From positions 607,736 to 671,735 of the forward strand of contig CAXXPL010000005.1 of assembly GCA_963674665.2 (NCBI GenBank): DNA of 64,000 nucleotides, in the 5' to 3' direction. This stretch comes from G963674665 sp963674665 (lineage in GTDB: Bacteria; Desulfobacterota; Desulfovibrionia; Desulfovibrionales; Desulfovibrionaceae). Positions 24,004-32,239 of this stretch are shown here, one piece after another; within the stretch, counting starts at the first letter, position 1, and every line of letters starts with the position of its first letter. A program made the position numbers and the translations under genes. The notes beneath the pieces are model-generated. The model did no database searches and was not told where the DNA came from. It saw nothing but the letters and a program-made list of their open reading frames with translations.

Positions 24004-24555
24004 TCAGGCCCCCAGGAGATACACACGCAATTTTCTCCTGCCGAATTCAATGGCGCTCTTGGAGCTGGTCATGAAGATGTCGAGCTGCTTGCGCTTGCGC
24101 TTGGCCAACAGGTCCTCGATGGTGAAGACTCCGTAGCCCACGATGTAGACCTTGCGGCCGAACACCCAGCCATTACGGAACAAATCCTGGGAAACCGCCA
24201 CAATGCCGGGGCGCACCCTGCTATTGCTCGCGGTGATGAACGGCGTGTCATCGGTCTGCGACGGATCGGCGTTGTAGGCCGTAATGGTGAGCAAATGCCC
24301 CCTCTGCAGGCTGGTAATGAGGTGATCCTTCATGGACACCAGGCGCTGCAGCTTGAACAATCTGTTTCTGTCCTTGCTGGTGACAAGGTACAAACCCGCA
24401 AGAGTGCCCCTGGCCCCGGCAGAGGAGAGCTCCAGGCGCTGCGCCTGCTCCAGGGCAGCGTCCAGTTGGAGGCGTGTCTCGCGCAGGCTCGAATGCTGGT
24501 AGAACACGATCCCGGCCAGAATCAGCAATGCGGTGGCCAAAATATATTTAAGCAT
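24004..24555 (-). CDS. Exported 3D-domain protein
   Basis: A 183-aa protein with an N-terminal membrane anchor or uncleaved signal (ILATALLILAGIVFYQ), a short coiled coil, and a C-terminal 3D domain. The key features are LTITAYNADPSQTDDTPF, then GRKVYIVGYGVFTIEDL, KQLDIFM and AIEFGRR; the Asp residues in DDTPF, IEDL and LDIF form the acid triad after which the domain is named. Such domains occur in lytic transglycosylases (MltA) and resuscitation-type enzymes, so peptidoglycan binding or cleavage is likely. GGGAGGG precedes the ATG. It lies 21 bases behind a membrane-protein gene, probably in one operon. Confidence 0.85.
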   Translation of the reverse strand: MLKYILATALLILAGIVFYQHSSLRETRLQLDAALEQAQRLELSSAGARGTLAGLYLVTSKDRNRLFKLQRLVSMKDHLITSLQRGHLLTITAYNADPSQTDDTPFITASNSRVRPGIVAVSQDLFRNGWVFGRKVYIVGYGVFTIEDLLAKRKRKQLDIFMTSSKSAIEFGRRKLRVYLLGA

Positions 24556-24576
24556 ATGCGTCCCTCCCGCCCCGGA

Positions 24577-25128
24577 TCAAAGCAGAGTCTTGGCCAGCCC
24601 CTGGGTGAACACGTATTCATGATAGGCGTAGTATGCTCCTCCGGCGAGAAGAACCGTCACAAAGGCCTCGACCACGGCGTTGACAAATCTGGGGGCGGCA
24701 AGCTTGGCAAAGGCGCACACGATTATGGAGAAAAACACCGAGATGAAGAACACGAACAGGGAGAGGAATAACGCTACGCCTCCCCGAAAATAAAAAACAT
24801 ACATCTGGGTATCCGGGTTGGAGAAAATTTCCCGGGCCAGTTTGGCGTAATACTTGTCCTCGTAGGGACTGTAGGTGTAGAACAGATAACACAGCACGCC
24901 GAAAAGCAGGACATAGAGGACAAAGGCGGTAAAACCGCGCACCAGGGACTTCCCTCGATTGCCCTTCACCGCCTCGTCGATGCTGTCCGCGAGATTCTGC
25001 AGATAACTGGCGATGGTATTGAAATCATCCTTGCTCAAATCACTGGGATCATTGTCCCAGAAAAATATCGCGCGTTTGCGCAGGGCGGCGCCAACGTCCT
25101 GGATTTTGGCGAGGTCAGGCCTGCTCAT
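24577..25128 (-). CDS. Integral membrane protein of unknown function
   Basis: A 183-aa product. A soluble N-terminal ~70 residues (DLSKDDFNTIASYLQNLADSIDEAVKGN) is followed by three or four hydrophobic segments: FTAFVLYVLLFGVLCYLFY, YFRGGVALFLSLFVFFISVF, IVCAFAKLA and AVVEAFVTVLLAGGAYYAYH. I do not recognise the family. Two adjacent ATG codons (25131 and 25128) follow AGGAGGA; the second has the better spacing. Upstream in-frame codons to 25194 would duplicate the ribosome site and are less likely. The 3D-domain gene follows after 21 bases. Confidence 0.7.
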   Translation of the reverse strand: MSRPDLAKIQDVGAALRKRAIFFWDNDPSDLSKDDFNTIASYLQNLADSIDEAVKGNRGKSLVRGFTAFVLYVLLFGVLCYLFYTYSPYEDKYYAKLAREIFSNPDTQMYVFYFRGGVALFLSLFVFFISVFFSIIVCAFAKLAAPRFVNAVVEAFVTVLLAGGAYYAYHEYVFTQGLAKTLL

Positions 25129-25362
25129 CATTCCTCCTGGATGCAGTGAGTTCTTCCTTTTTATAAGGTCACTTGAACATGCTGCCAATAGCATGACCCG
25201 AGGAAACGGTAAATACCCCCAAGATCGCGAAATATGTGACTGATCTTAGCATATTTCTCCATTTCACCCAAATTCGCTAGCACTAAAAATCACAATACTG
25301 CCCATGTTTTAAATTTTGTGGCATTGTACGGATGTGGACTATACCACTAAAGCGAGAAACCT

Positions 25363-25869
25363 ATGCCCAAGCGCCTCTTCATTGACTATAGCAAATGCAT
25401 CGGGTGTGAAACATGTGAAATGATTTGTAAATTCACTCACGGCCAGCCCCGCATCCACATGACCCGCAGCCGTGAGGGCATCATGATGCCGCTGTATTGT
25501 CAGCACTGCGACAACCCCATGTGCATGAAGGTCTGCCCCCATGAGGCCATACACAAGGACGCCGAAGGCGTGGTGTTGCACGATCCCGAGCCCTGCACCC
25601 GATGCGAGAGCAAGGAGTGCCTGGTTGCCTGTCCTTTTGGCTCCATCTTTTGCACCGGCGAAAGAAATCCTGTAATAAAGTGTGACATGTGTGCCTCACG
25701 CAGGGACAAGGGGCTTGTGCCTGCCTGCGTGGAGATGTGTCCCTGTGAGGCCATCATTTTCGTGGACCGCGACTCTGTGAAGGAGCTTCAGACACCACAG
25801 GCGGCGGCCGCGTTCAAACGGGTAATGCAACATGTCAAACCGAAACTGGACTTCTACCCGCAACCGTAA
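25363..25869 (+). CDS. Four-cluster [4Fe-4S] ferredoxin subunit (HycB/CooF/DmsB type)
   Basis: A 168-aa cytoplasmic electron-transfer protein. Four cysteine motifs are visible: CIGCETCEMICK, CQHCDNPMCMKVCP, CTRCESKECLVACP and the interrupted CDMCASRRDKGLVPACVEMCP, giving four cubane clusters. This is the small-subunit pattern of molybdopterin oxidoreductases, hydrogenases and CO dehydrogenase (CooF). No catalytic or membrane subunit lies beside it; the next gene, 15 bases on, encodes a helical Cys-containing protein and probably belongs to the same transcript. The electron donor or acceptor therefore cannot be named. Confidence 0.9.
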   Translation: MPKRLFIDYSKCIGCETCEMICKFTHGQPRIHMTRSREGIMMPLYCQHCDNPMCMKVCPHEAIHKDAEGVVLHDPEPCTRCESKECLVACPFGSIFCTGERNPVIKCDMCASRRDKGLVPACVEMCPCEAIIFVDRDSVKELQTPQAAAAFKRVMQHVKPKLDFYPQP

Positions 25870-25884
25870 CAGGAGAATGATACC

Positions 25885-26388
25885 ATGACCGCACTATCGC
25901 CTGAACTGCTGCAGCAGGCCTTGGATATGAACCGGAAAGCCCTGGATTTCTGCGACGCCGCAATAGCCGGCTGTCCTGAGTGCCTGGGCAAGGATGTCTT
26001 TGAAGTGGTACGAAGCAACCTTGCGCGGCATAACGAGCGCATTCGGAGTATTCACGCCTCCATTGGCAAGGGAGCGAACTGGTCCCAGGCCGCAACCACC
26101 CTGCCCAACAGCATGGGCACCCTTGAAACCATCTTCAAGAACCTGGCCACCAAATATCCGGCGGACAGTGCCGGCGCCACCAAGCGCGAGGCCCTCTCCT
26201 CAGCCGTGGAAATGATTACCGGTATTCTCACCTTTTATGAAAAAATGCTCTGCGATGTGCAGGATCCCGCGGAGGAACAGTTCATCAAACGCATGGTCCA
26301 GGAAATTCGGGGGCAATACGTCCTGCTCAACGACTTGTCCTACTACTACGACAACCCGAAAGGCTGGTCCGAGAAACACTTGGCCTAG
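25885..26388 (+). CDS. Four-helix, ferritin-like protein of unknown function
   Basis: A 167-aa soluble protein predicted to be nearly all helical. It has Cys23 and a CxxC (Cys30, Cys33 in GCPECLG) near the N-terminus. The C-terminal part (EEQFIKRMVQEIRGQYVLLNDLSYYYDNPKGWSEKH) resembles the last helix of rubrerythrin/ferritin-like proteins, where a E-(x)n-Y/H pattern is followed by 'yl.nP..w'. However, the EExxH iron motif is absent. AGGAG precedes the ATG by 9 bases. It is 15 bases after the ferredoxin gene, so the two are likely coexpressed in some redox function. Confidence 0.7.
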   Translation: MTALSPELLQQALDMNRKALDFCDAAIAGCPECLGKDVFEVVRSNLARHNERIRSIHASIGKGANWSQAATTLPNSMGTLETIFKNLATKYPADSAGATKREALSSAVEMITGILTFYEKMLCDVQDPAEEQFIKRMVQEIRGQYVLLNDLSYYYDNPKGWSEKHLA

Positions 26389-26445
26389 CGCATCCCGCAG
26401 ATGCGTCATTCACCAGCAAACCGCTTTGCCAGCAGGAGGTGACAG

Positions 26446-27510
26446 ATGCCCTTGATTTCCCTCAGACAGCTCTTGGATCACGCCGCGGAGAACGGTTACG
26501 GCGTTCCGGCGTTCAACGTCAACAACATGGAGCAGGTTCACGCCATCATGCTGGCGGCCGCGGAAACGGACAGCCCCGTTATCCTGCAGAGCTCGGCCGG
26601 TGCGCGTAAATACGCGGGTGCGTCCTTCATCCGCCACCTCATCGTCGCGGCAATGGAGCAATGGCCGGACATCCCCCTGTGCCTGCACCAGGATCACGGC
26701 GCATCGCCCTCGGTATGCGTGCAGTCCATCCAGTCCGGCTTCTCTTCGGTGATGATGGATGGTTCCCTCATGCCCGACGCCAAGACGCCCTCCACGTATG
26801 AATACAACGCGGAAGTAACGGCCAAGGTCTCTGAAATGGCTCATGCCTGCGGCGTATCGGTGGAAGGCGAACTGGGCGTGCTCGGCTCCCTGGAGACCGG
26901 CATCGCCGGCAAGGAGGATGGAGTGGGAGCCGAGGGCAAACTCTCCCGCGACCAGTTGCTCACCGACCCGGAGCAGGCCGCTGACTTTGTGAAAAAAACC
27001 AAGGTGGACGCCCTGGCCATCGCCATCGGCACCAGCCACGGAGCCTACAAATTCACCCGCCCCCCCACGGGCGAGGTGTTGGCCATCTCCCGCATCAAGG
27101 AGATCCACGAGCGCATCCCCAACACGCACCTGGTCATGCACGGCTCCTCCTCCGTGCCCCAGGACTGGCTGAAGATCATCAACGAATACGGCGGCGCCCT
27201 GGGAGAAACCTACGGCGTGCCCGTTGAGGAGATCCGGGAGGGCATCAAACACGGCGTGCGCAAGGTGAACATCGACACGGACCTGCGCATGGCCTCCACC
27301 GGCGCCATCCGTCGCTACCTCAGCGACAACCCCAAGGTCTTCGACCCGCGCAAGTATCTCAAGGAGGCCACCATGGCCATGAAGGGCATCTGCGTGGCGC
27401 GCTACGAGGCCTTCGGCACCGCGGGCCGCGCATCGAGCATCAAGGCCATCGGTTTGGAAGACATGGCTACCCGATACGCCAAGGGCGAATTGGAGCCCGA
27501 GGTTCATTAG
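26446..27510 (+). CDS. fba: Class II fructose-bisphosphate aldolase
   Basis: A 354-aa zinc aldolase that interconverts fructose 1,6-bisphosphate with dihydroxyacetone phosphate and glyceraldehyde 3-phosphate. It starts MPLISLRQLLDHAAENGYGVPAFNVNN. The zinc/catalytic residues appear in LHQDHGASP, SVEGELGVLG, AIGTSHGAYKF, LVMHGSSSVP and VNIDTDLR. Length and the ~35-residue C-terminal tail match the longer subtype first known from Calvin-cycle operons but also common in anaerobes. GGAGGTGACAG precedes the ATG. It is probably monocistronic: 57 bases from the upstream gene, with hairpins downstream at 27571 and 27639. In a sulfate reducer it would serve gluconeogenesis and glycolysis. Confidence 0.96.
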   Translation: MPLISLRQLLDHAAENGYGVPAFNVNNMEQVHAIMLAAAETDSPVILQSSAGARKYAGASFIRHLIVAAMEQWPDIPLCLHQDHGASPSVCVQSIQSGFSSVMMDGSLMPDAKTPSTYEYNAEVTAKVSEMAHACGVSVEGELGVLGSLETGIAGKEDGVGAEGKLSRDQLLTDPEQAADFVKKTKVDALAIAIGTSHGAYKFTRPPTGEVLAISRIKEIHERIPNTHLVMHGSSSVPQDWLKIINEYGGALGETYGVPVEEIREGIKHGVRKVNIDTDLRMASTGAIRRYLSDNPKVFDPRKYLKEATMAMKGICVARYEAFGTAGRASSIKAIGLEDMATRYAKGELEPEVH

Positions 27511-27570
27511 CGCATTTTCGTTTTGAGGAAAGACGTGTGTACGAAACAAGTTTAATTGTTTCAAACAAAT

Positions 27571-27615
27571 GCAGTAGAGCATCTAAACCTTTTCAAGGTT
27601 AAGGTGCTCTGCTGC
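27571..27615. repeat. Imperfect inverted repeat carrying TAGAGCAT ends
   Basis: GCAGTAGAGCATCTAAACCTT pairs with AAGGTTAAGGTGCTCTGCTGC-type sequence around TTC, with three mismatches. The outer part GAGCATCTAAACCTT resembles the IS630 end at 10176 (12 of 15 bases). It lies downstream of fba; it could be a transposon-end remnant or an mRNA 3' structure. Confidence 0.5.
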
Positions 27616-27638
27616 AATACAATGGAGAGGACGTGCGA

Positions 27639-27673
27639 GGGGGAGGGACTATTTTTCAAAAAATCCCTCCCCC
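27639..27673. terminator. Bidirectional terminator between fba and nfo
   Basis: GGGGGAGGGA and TCCCTCCCCC frame a loop containing ATTTTTCAAAAAA. It sits between convergent genes and serves both strands. Confidence 0.7.
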
Positions 27674-27686
27674 GACAATCTCATTT

Positions 27687-28559
27687 TCAATCCTTTCCCG
27701 CGAGCTTTCGCAAGATCCGCAGGTTTCTCCTGTCATACTCTCCGGCCTTGTCCTTGGGAGTTTCAAGCACCATGGGCACGGACCTGAAGCGCTGATCCCA
27801 TAGCAGAAGGCGAAAGGCTTCGAGGCCCAGCTCTCCCTTGCCGATGTGCTCGTGCCGGTCCACTCCGCTCCCCAGAATCCCCTTGCTGTCATTGAGATGA
27901 AAGAACATGAGCCGCTCCAGGCCCACGGCCTTGTCCAGGGCCGCAAAGGTGGCCATGTACTCCTGTTCCGAGCGCAGATCGTATCCAGCGGCAAAAACGT
28001 GGCATGTATCGAAGCATACCCCGAGTTGTTGCGAATGACGTGACAGTGAGATGATGGCGCCCAGGTCCTCGAAGCGCCCCCCAAGGCTGGTGCCCTGCCC
28101 CGCAGTTGTCTCCAGCAGCACCGTGACACCGTCATCTCCTGCCAGGTCCAGGGCCGAATCCAGGGCATCGGCGTAGGTCGCAAGCCCCTTTTCCTGCCCC
28201 TGTCCCTTATGTGCGCCGGGGTGGGTGACCAGGAACCTGATGCCCAGGCGGGCGCACTGGATCAGTTCGTCGGCAAAGCCCTGGATGGACTTGTCGCGCT
28301 GCTCCCGGTCCGGAGAGGCGAGGTTGATGAGGTAGGAGTCATGGGAAGCGACAGGATAGTCTCCCCATTCCTTCAAGGTCAGCTTGAAGCTTTTCACGGC
28401 GGAGTCATCCAGTTGGGGGCGATTCCACTGCCGCTGGTTCCTGGTGAACAGCTGCAGAGCCGTGCCTCCAAGCTTACGGACGCGCTCCACCGCACAGGAC
28501 AGTCCCCCTGCCGCGGAAGCGTGGGTGCCGATGTATCGGATGGTATCGAACTCAGACAT
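27687..28559 (-). CDS. nfo: Endonuclease IV
   Basis: A 290-aa zinc-dependent AP endonuclease that cuts 5' of abasic sites in base-excision repair. It begins with YIGTHASAAGGL (first metal His region). Conserved zinc-ligand segments follow: VTHPGAHKG, LLETTAGQGT, GVCFDTCHVFAAGYD, HLNDSKGILGSGVDRHEHIG and PMVLETP. Length is normal (280-300). The next gene (FecR domain) ends 23 bases upstream of the start, on the same strand, so nfo may be cotranscribed as its last gene; the association is probably incidental. A terminator follows at 27639-27673. Confidence 0.96.
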   Translation of the reverse strand: MSEFDTIRYIGTHASAAGGLSCAVERVRKLGGTALQLFTRNQRQWNRPQLDDSAVKSFKLTLKEWGDYPVASHDSYLINLASPDREQRDKSIQGFADELIQCARLGIRFLVTHPGAHKGQGQEKGLATYADALDSALDLAGDDGVTVLLETTAGQGTSLGGRFEDLGAIISLSRHSQQLGVCFDTCHVFAAGYDLRSEQEYMATFAALDKAVGLERLMFFHLNDSKGILGSGVDRHEHIGKGELGLEAFRLLLWDQRFRSVPMVLETPKDKAGEYDRRNLRILRKLAGKD

Positions 28560-28582
28560 GAGGCTTCAATACGAGAAAGGGA

Positions 28583-29353
28583 TCAATGGATTTTCTGTTC
28601 CTTGTCGCGAAAAAGATTCCACATGACCCAGGGGTCGTCCTTTCTCTGCAGGCTGTGGATCTCGTCGAGACGCCCTATGGTCCCATTGAAGCCGATCCGT
28701 CCCATCTTTCCGGCGTCCACTACCTTATGTTCGCCACTCTCCAGGGGAGCGGCGGGAGCATCTCCAAGATTCCCCGGTTTTTCCATGATCAAACGTTCAA
28801 GCCTCGCATTCTCCTGCTTCTGCGCCTTGGACTCCTCATCCGTGGAGTCCTCGATCCGCACCTCCCCCATGAACACCTCCACAATGGCGCGATGATCCGG
28901 ACGGACACGAATGCGGGCCTGCCCCCCGACGGTGCCCAGCACTGCCGTGGGCAGCGTGATGCGCACCACGTTTCCCGCTCCCTGCAACATGCGCAGGCCG
29001 AGCCAGCAGTCCCCCTGGCTCAACTTCATGTACAGATGGCGCTGGTTCTCCTCGGTATCCGCGTTGTCTATACCGCACATGGAGGGACCCACAAGGCGTA
29101 TGGCGCTGCCATCGGTGAGGAGCAGTTCCAGCCTGGCCCCCTGCTCCACCTTGAGAACAAAGGGAGGGGTCATGTTGTCCCCCTCCTGCAACATACGCAT
29201 CTCGGCGTCATTCCCGGGCTGGAGCACTCCCGCCCTCCCATGGACATACCCCACGGACACCGACGCTCCGTAATGAAAGGTCGCGCCAAGGGGAGTCCTC
29301 GGAGAGCACAGTGTCAATACAAACAGGATAGGGAGCCAGAGCAGGAATTTCAT
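28583..29353 (-). CDS. FecR-domain exported protein (second copy of this type)
   Basis: A 256-aa protein with a signal peptide (LLWLPILFVLTLCSPRTPLGA). The FecR-like fold runs from about residue 30 to 165: VGYVHGRAGVLQPGN, then LLEVEQGARLELLL-like strands (KVEQGARLELLLTDGSAIRL), TLPTAVLGTVGGQARIRV and VEVFMGEVRIED. The C-terminal ~80 residues are charged (SKAQKQENARLERLIMEKP). As with the gene at 11907, there is no sigma factor or TonB receptor nearby, so sigma regulation is unlikely; an envelope ligand-binding role is more probable. It follows the LPP20-like gene by 11 bases in a two- or three-gene operon. Confidence 0.8.
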   Translation of the reverse strand: MKFLLWLPILFVLTLCSPRTPLGATFHYGASVSVGYVHGRAGVLQPGNDAEMRMLQEGDNMTPPFVLKVEQGARLELLLTDGSAIRLVGPSMCGIDNADTEENQRHLYMKLSQGDCWLGLRMLQGAGNVVRITLPTAVLGTVGGQARIRVRPDHRAIVEVFMGEVRIEDSTDEESKAQKQENARLERLIMEKPGNLGDAPAAPLESGEHKVVDAGKMGRIGFNGTIGRLDEIHSLQRKDDPWVMWNLFRDKEQKIH

Positions 29354-29364
29354 CGCCGGTCACC

Positions 29365-30453
29365 TCATTCTGGGTTTTCCTCTGGAGCAGGTGCTATCTC
29401 CTGAGAAGAAGGGGGCGTCTGCAGCATCTTGGGACGAGTCACCGCATTGATCGGGCCGGTGGCATTGGCCGAAGGCTCCGGAGCCGCCAGGCTTGACGGG
29501 GGGGAGAGTTGAGGGACCGTGGAGTTGCCGTCCGGAACCTCCATGACCGGCGCCTCACCTCCGGTTATCTCGTAGACCAGGCCACGGGACTGGCAGAAAT
29601 TGTCCATCCGCTGCCGCAGGGACTCCAAATCGCGCACCGAAAGTTCCCAGGTAGCCGCGATGCCCGTGGGCTGCATGGTGACGCTCTTCAAGGTGGCTGC
29701 GGCCACCGCGGGCTGGAAGCCGCGCAGCATGTGCTCGAAGTTGTAGACTCCGTCCGGAGCGGGCCAGCCGCTGATCATGAGCTCCACCCCACCGTGCTCA
29801 GGACCCATGTTCGGAGGCGGCAAGGGACCATGCACAGTGAAATACCACCCCCACAGGGTGAACCACAACGTGGGGAGGTCCGAACCGCTGGCGTCGTAGC
29901 GGCCGTCCGGAGCCTCGATGCCGCCGTTCCAGGTCTTGTTCGCGTAACTCAGGTTGAGATGCGGCCAAGCTTCTGGGGAGGCGTACACACCGGTGAGCAA
30001 TTCGAGATTCTTCACCAGCTCCTGGGGGTTCTCCCCGGGGGCGGTCAAATTCAACTGATAGGGCAGTTGCACTCCCGCGGTGTAGAACACGCCCATGCGC
30101 TCAATAAGGCGACGCAGCACATCCTCGCGCACTTCCAGGTCAACGCGCAGTTTCAGGCCGTCCAGCCCCTCGCTCAAACCGATCTCCTCCTGTTTGGAGG
30201 CCAGTCCGATGGTGTGCGACGCCAGGGACTGCCGTAAAAGCTCCTGGCGTTCGGGGCTCAATGTACCGGGAATCAACTCCAGCGCCCTCTGCAGGGCGAC
30301 CTGCGCCAGCGCCTCGCGGATTGCGCGCTTCTTCGCCTGGTCCAGGGACTCGTCGGCCTGAAGTTGAAAAGTGATCTCCGTATCACGCGCTTGGACAAAC
30401 GAGGGCGCCGCCACAAGCAGAGCGAGGAATAGGAAAACGAGAATGCGGGGCAT
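29365..30453 (-). CDS. Periplasmic protein with LPP20-like N-terminal region
   Basis: A 362-aa exported protein of unknown function. The signal peptide is at 1-22 (LVFLFLALLVAAPSFVQA). Residues 30-140 resemble the LPP20/DUF2066 type of envelope domain: EITFQLQADESLDQAKKRAI then REALAQVALQRALEL, followed by LRVDLEVREDVLRRLIERMG. The central part has LWFTLWGWYFTVHGPLPPPNMG and the last ~60 residues are Pro/Ser/Ala-rich and probably disordered. It is cotranscribed with the FecR-domain gene (11-base gap). A terminator-isolated promoter region (30454-30751) lies upstream. Inferred role: envelope biogenesis or surface lipoprotein traffic. Confidence 0.7.
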   Translation of the reverse strand: MPRILVFLFLALLVAAPSFVQARDTEITFQLQADESLDQAKKRAIREALAQVALQRALELIPGTLSPERQELLRQSLASHTIGLASKQEEIGLSEGLDGLKLRVDLEVREDVLRRLIERMGVFYTAGVQLPYQLNLTAPGENPQELVKNLELLTGVYASPEAWPHLNLSYANKTWNGGIEAPDGRYDASGSDLPTLWFTLWGWYFTVHGPLPPPNMGPEHGGVELMISGWPAPDGVYNFEHMLRGFQPAVAAATLKSVTMQPTGIAATWELSVRDLESLRQRMDNFCQSRGLVYEITGGEAPVMEVPDGNSTVPQLSPPSSLAAPEPSANATGPINAVTRPKMLQTPPSSQEIAPAPEENPE

Positions 30454-30751
30454 GAGAAATATCCTTTATAGGTTGGTGCCAACAAACGTTATGCGATATT
30501 GAAAAGTTATGAAAAGGACTAGCCTGTCTTTCCAGATCTTCGACAAAAAACACGTGGCCCCCATGGAGAAAGACCGGCAGGGCGTCAGGCCTTCCATGCG
30601 GGCGGTGGCGCGTTTTCCCGCGCCTCCAGACCGACATATTGCCATAAACAACCACGCCTGCCTAGGCGAGGACACCTGGGAGGCACCCTGGAAAAGTAAA
30701 CCTTGTGTAAAATGATGGAAAATCTGGATGCGCCATGACGGCTCCGGAATA
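30454..30751. other. Promoter region of the LPP20-like/FecR operon
   Basis: About 300 bases between the start at 30453 and the terminator at 30752. No gene seen; it must hold the promoter because the upstream transcript ends at the terminator. Confidence 0.45.
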
Positions 30752-30796
30752 TAAAAAAAGCGAGGGGGAGAACCTCTTCAAAGGCTTCCCCCTCGC
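30752..30796 (-). terminator. Strong terminator after the SLH lipoprotein gene
   Basis: On the minus strand GCGAGGGGGA pairs with TCCCCCTCGC and is followed by TTTTTTTAT. It separates the SLH-lipoprotein transcript from the next operon. Confidence 0.85.
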
Positions 30797-30816
30797 ACAA
30801 TGCTTTTATTCTGCGG

Positions 30817-32004
30817 CTAGAATACCCTGAGTTCCTCGCGCAACTTCTTGAGGGCCAGAAGCGCGTCCACGCCCGAGATCGGATCCGTGGGCGCGAACCC
30901 GCCGGAACGCAGGTCCCCCTGCAGGAGCCCACGGGTGGTGGTGAGCATCACTGCGTTGAAGGCCGGATGATCGGCCCGGAGATCGGAAAAGGGGCTGTTC
31001 TGTCCGATGTGGCGCGTGGCCAGGGATGGGTCGTTGGTGGCACGCACCAGGATATCCTCAAGGATCATGGCAACCTCGACCTTGGCCAAAGGCTTGTCCG
31101 GACGGAAGGTGTTGTCGGAATAGGGTTGCAGTCCCCGGATCCCGTAGGAACTCACGACCTCGATGTCCGCTGCCAGGGGATGCCCGGCCACGTCCACCAT
31201 CCTGGTCCTGCCCTCATTGGTGCGCCATTGCTGCGCTGGATCCTGGGGCGCCTGAAAGGCGTCCGATCTCTTTTCCTTTTTCAGGAAACGCTCAAAGCCC
31301 AACTCCTCCACCAGCAGTCCGGCCATGTCGGCCCGTGTCAGGCTGTCCACCAGGGCGATACGCAGCCCCACATGAGTCTGGGGAGCGGCCCTGCGGACCT
31401 TCTGCACGGTCTCCCAGCGCTTCTTGGCCTGGGCCTCCATGCCCTGCCGCAGCTTGAGCACCTTGTCGAATATCTCCTCGGCTTGGTCCAACTGCAGGGC
31501 CAGGAGATATACCTCCCCCTGGTAGTAGTAGAGTTCCGGAGTATCCAGGCGTGGGTTGTCCTCGATGATGTCCAGGGCATCCTCGTAGGCGTCCTCGCTC
31601 TCATCCACCATGTCCTCAGCGGACATCTTCTTTTGCGAGGTGATGCTGGAGTATGCGCGTATGCGCGCGATGAGAGTGCGAAGCTCCTGTTCGGGAGTGG
31701 TGGCCTCGTCCTGGCCGTCTTCAATGCGCTCCAGCCCCTCCCTGTCCCCGAGCATGGTCTTGGCCAGACCTTTGCCCGCCAGGGCCGGACCGTAATCCGG
31801 ATCCAACTCCAGGGCCTTGTTGAAGGACTGTACCGCGCGGGTGGGTTCCTTGTTGTCCAGAAAACGCATGCCCACCCGGTAGTGGTGCTCGGGAGTGTCC
31901 ATGACGCCGGAGGGAGTGCGCGGCGCCTTGCTCCCACAACCCATGGCCGTGAGCAGAAGTGCCAGGAGAACCGCTCCCGAAACACGCAAAAAAAACTTGT
32001 TCAT
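30817..32004 (-). CDS. TPR lipoprotein with C-terminal SLH domains
   Basis: A 395-aa lipoprotein: MNKFFLRVSGAVLLALLLTA leads to the acylated Cys23 (TAMGC). A TPR unit follows (HHYRVGMRFLDNKEPTRAVQ and FNKALELDPDYGPALAG), then a helical middle (~100-230). The last ~115 residues contain two S-layer-homology motifs: SSYGIRGLQPYSDNTFRPDK with AEVAMILED-like sequence, and FSDLRADHPAFNAVMLTTTR with FAPTDPISG. SLH domains bind secondary cell-wall polymers in Gram-positives and peptidoglycan or outer-membrane partners in some Gram-negatives. The ATG at 32004 is favoured over one 7 codons upstream because GAGAGG precedes it. Probably tethers the envelope to peptidoglycan. Confidence 0.85.
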   Translation of the reverse strand: MNKFFLRVSGAVLLALLLTAMGCGSKAPRTPSGVMDTPEHHYRVGMRFLDNKEPTRAVQSFNKALELDPDYGPALAGKGLAKTMLGDREGLERIEDGQDEATTPEQELRTLIARIRAYSSITSQKKMSAEDMVDESEDAYEDALDIIEDNPRLDTPELYYYQGEVYLLALQLDQAEEIFDKVLKLRQGMEAQAKKRWETVQKVRRAAPQTHVGLRIALVDSLTRADMAGLLVEELGFERFLKKEKRSDAFQAPQDPAQQWRTNEGRTRMVDVAGHPLAADIEVVSSYGIRGLQPYSDNTFRPDKPLAKVEVAMILEDILVRATNDPSLATRHIGQNSPFSDLRADHPAFNAVMLTTTRGLLQGDLRSGGFAPTDPISGVDALLALKKLREELRVF

Positions 32005-32116
32005 GTCCGCCTCTCTTACATGCACAACTTGTGAACATGGTTATCCGGGGAGTCACCTTTCCGAAGATGGATTATCTCCCTCGCACAATACCGCCGCCCT
32101 TCTGTTACTCGAAGCG

Positions 32117-32235
32117 TAAAAAAAAGAACACCGCGCTCCGGCGGCTTCGCCGCAAGGTCCCGCCTTTGGCGGGCCCGTCCTTATGCCTTCGAGCTACAAA
32201 ATGCTAAGCATTTTGTACTCTCCGTAATATCATAA
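32117..32235. repeat. Cluster of short hairpins between envelope genes
   Basis: Within 120 bases are GGCGGCTTCGCCGC, CCCGCCTTTGGCGGG and AAAATGCTAAGCATTTT palindromes. On the minus strand the set is followed by TTCTTTTTTTTACG, so it could terminate the 32240-35258 operon. The sequence begins, on the minus strand, with TAGAGCATT at the preceding gene's stop codon. Confidence 0.6.
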
Positions 32236-32239
32236 TGCT

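Noticed and set aside
24000..24771. Long plus-strand reading frame across the 3D-domain and membrane-protein genes
   Set aside because: Opposite-strand shadow of two well-supported minus-strand genes with signal and membrane features.
32026..32239. The hairpin cluster as a CRISPR-like or riboswitch element
   Set aside because: The palindromes are unrelated in sequence and lie at a gene 3' end; a terminator or repeat remnant fits better.
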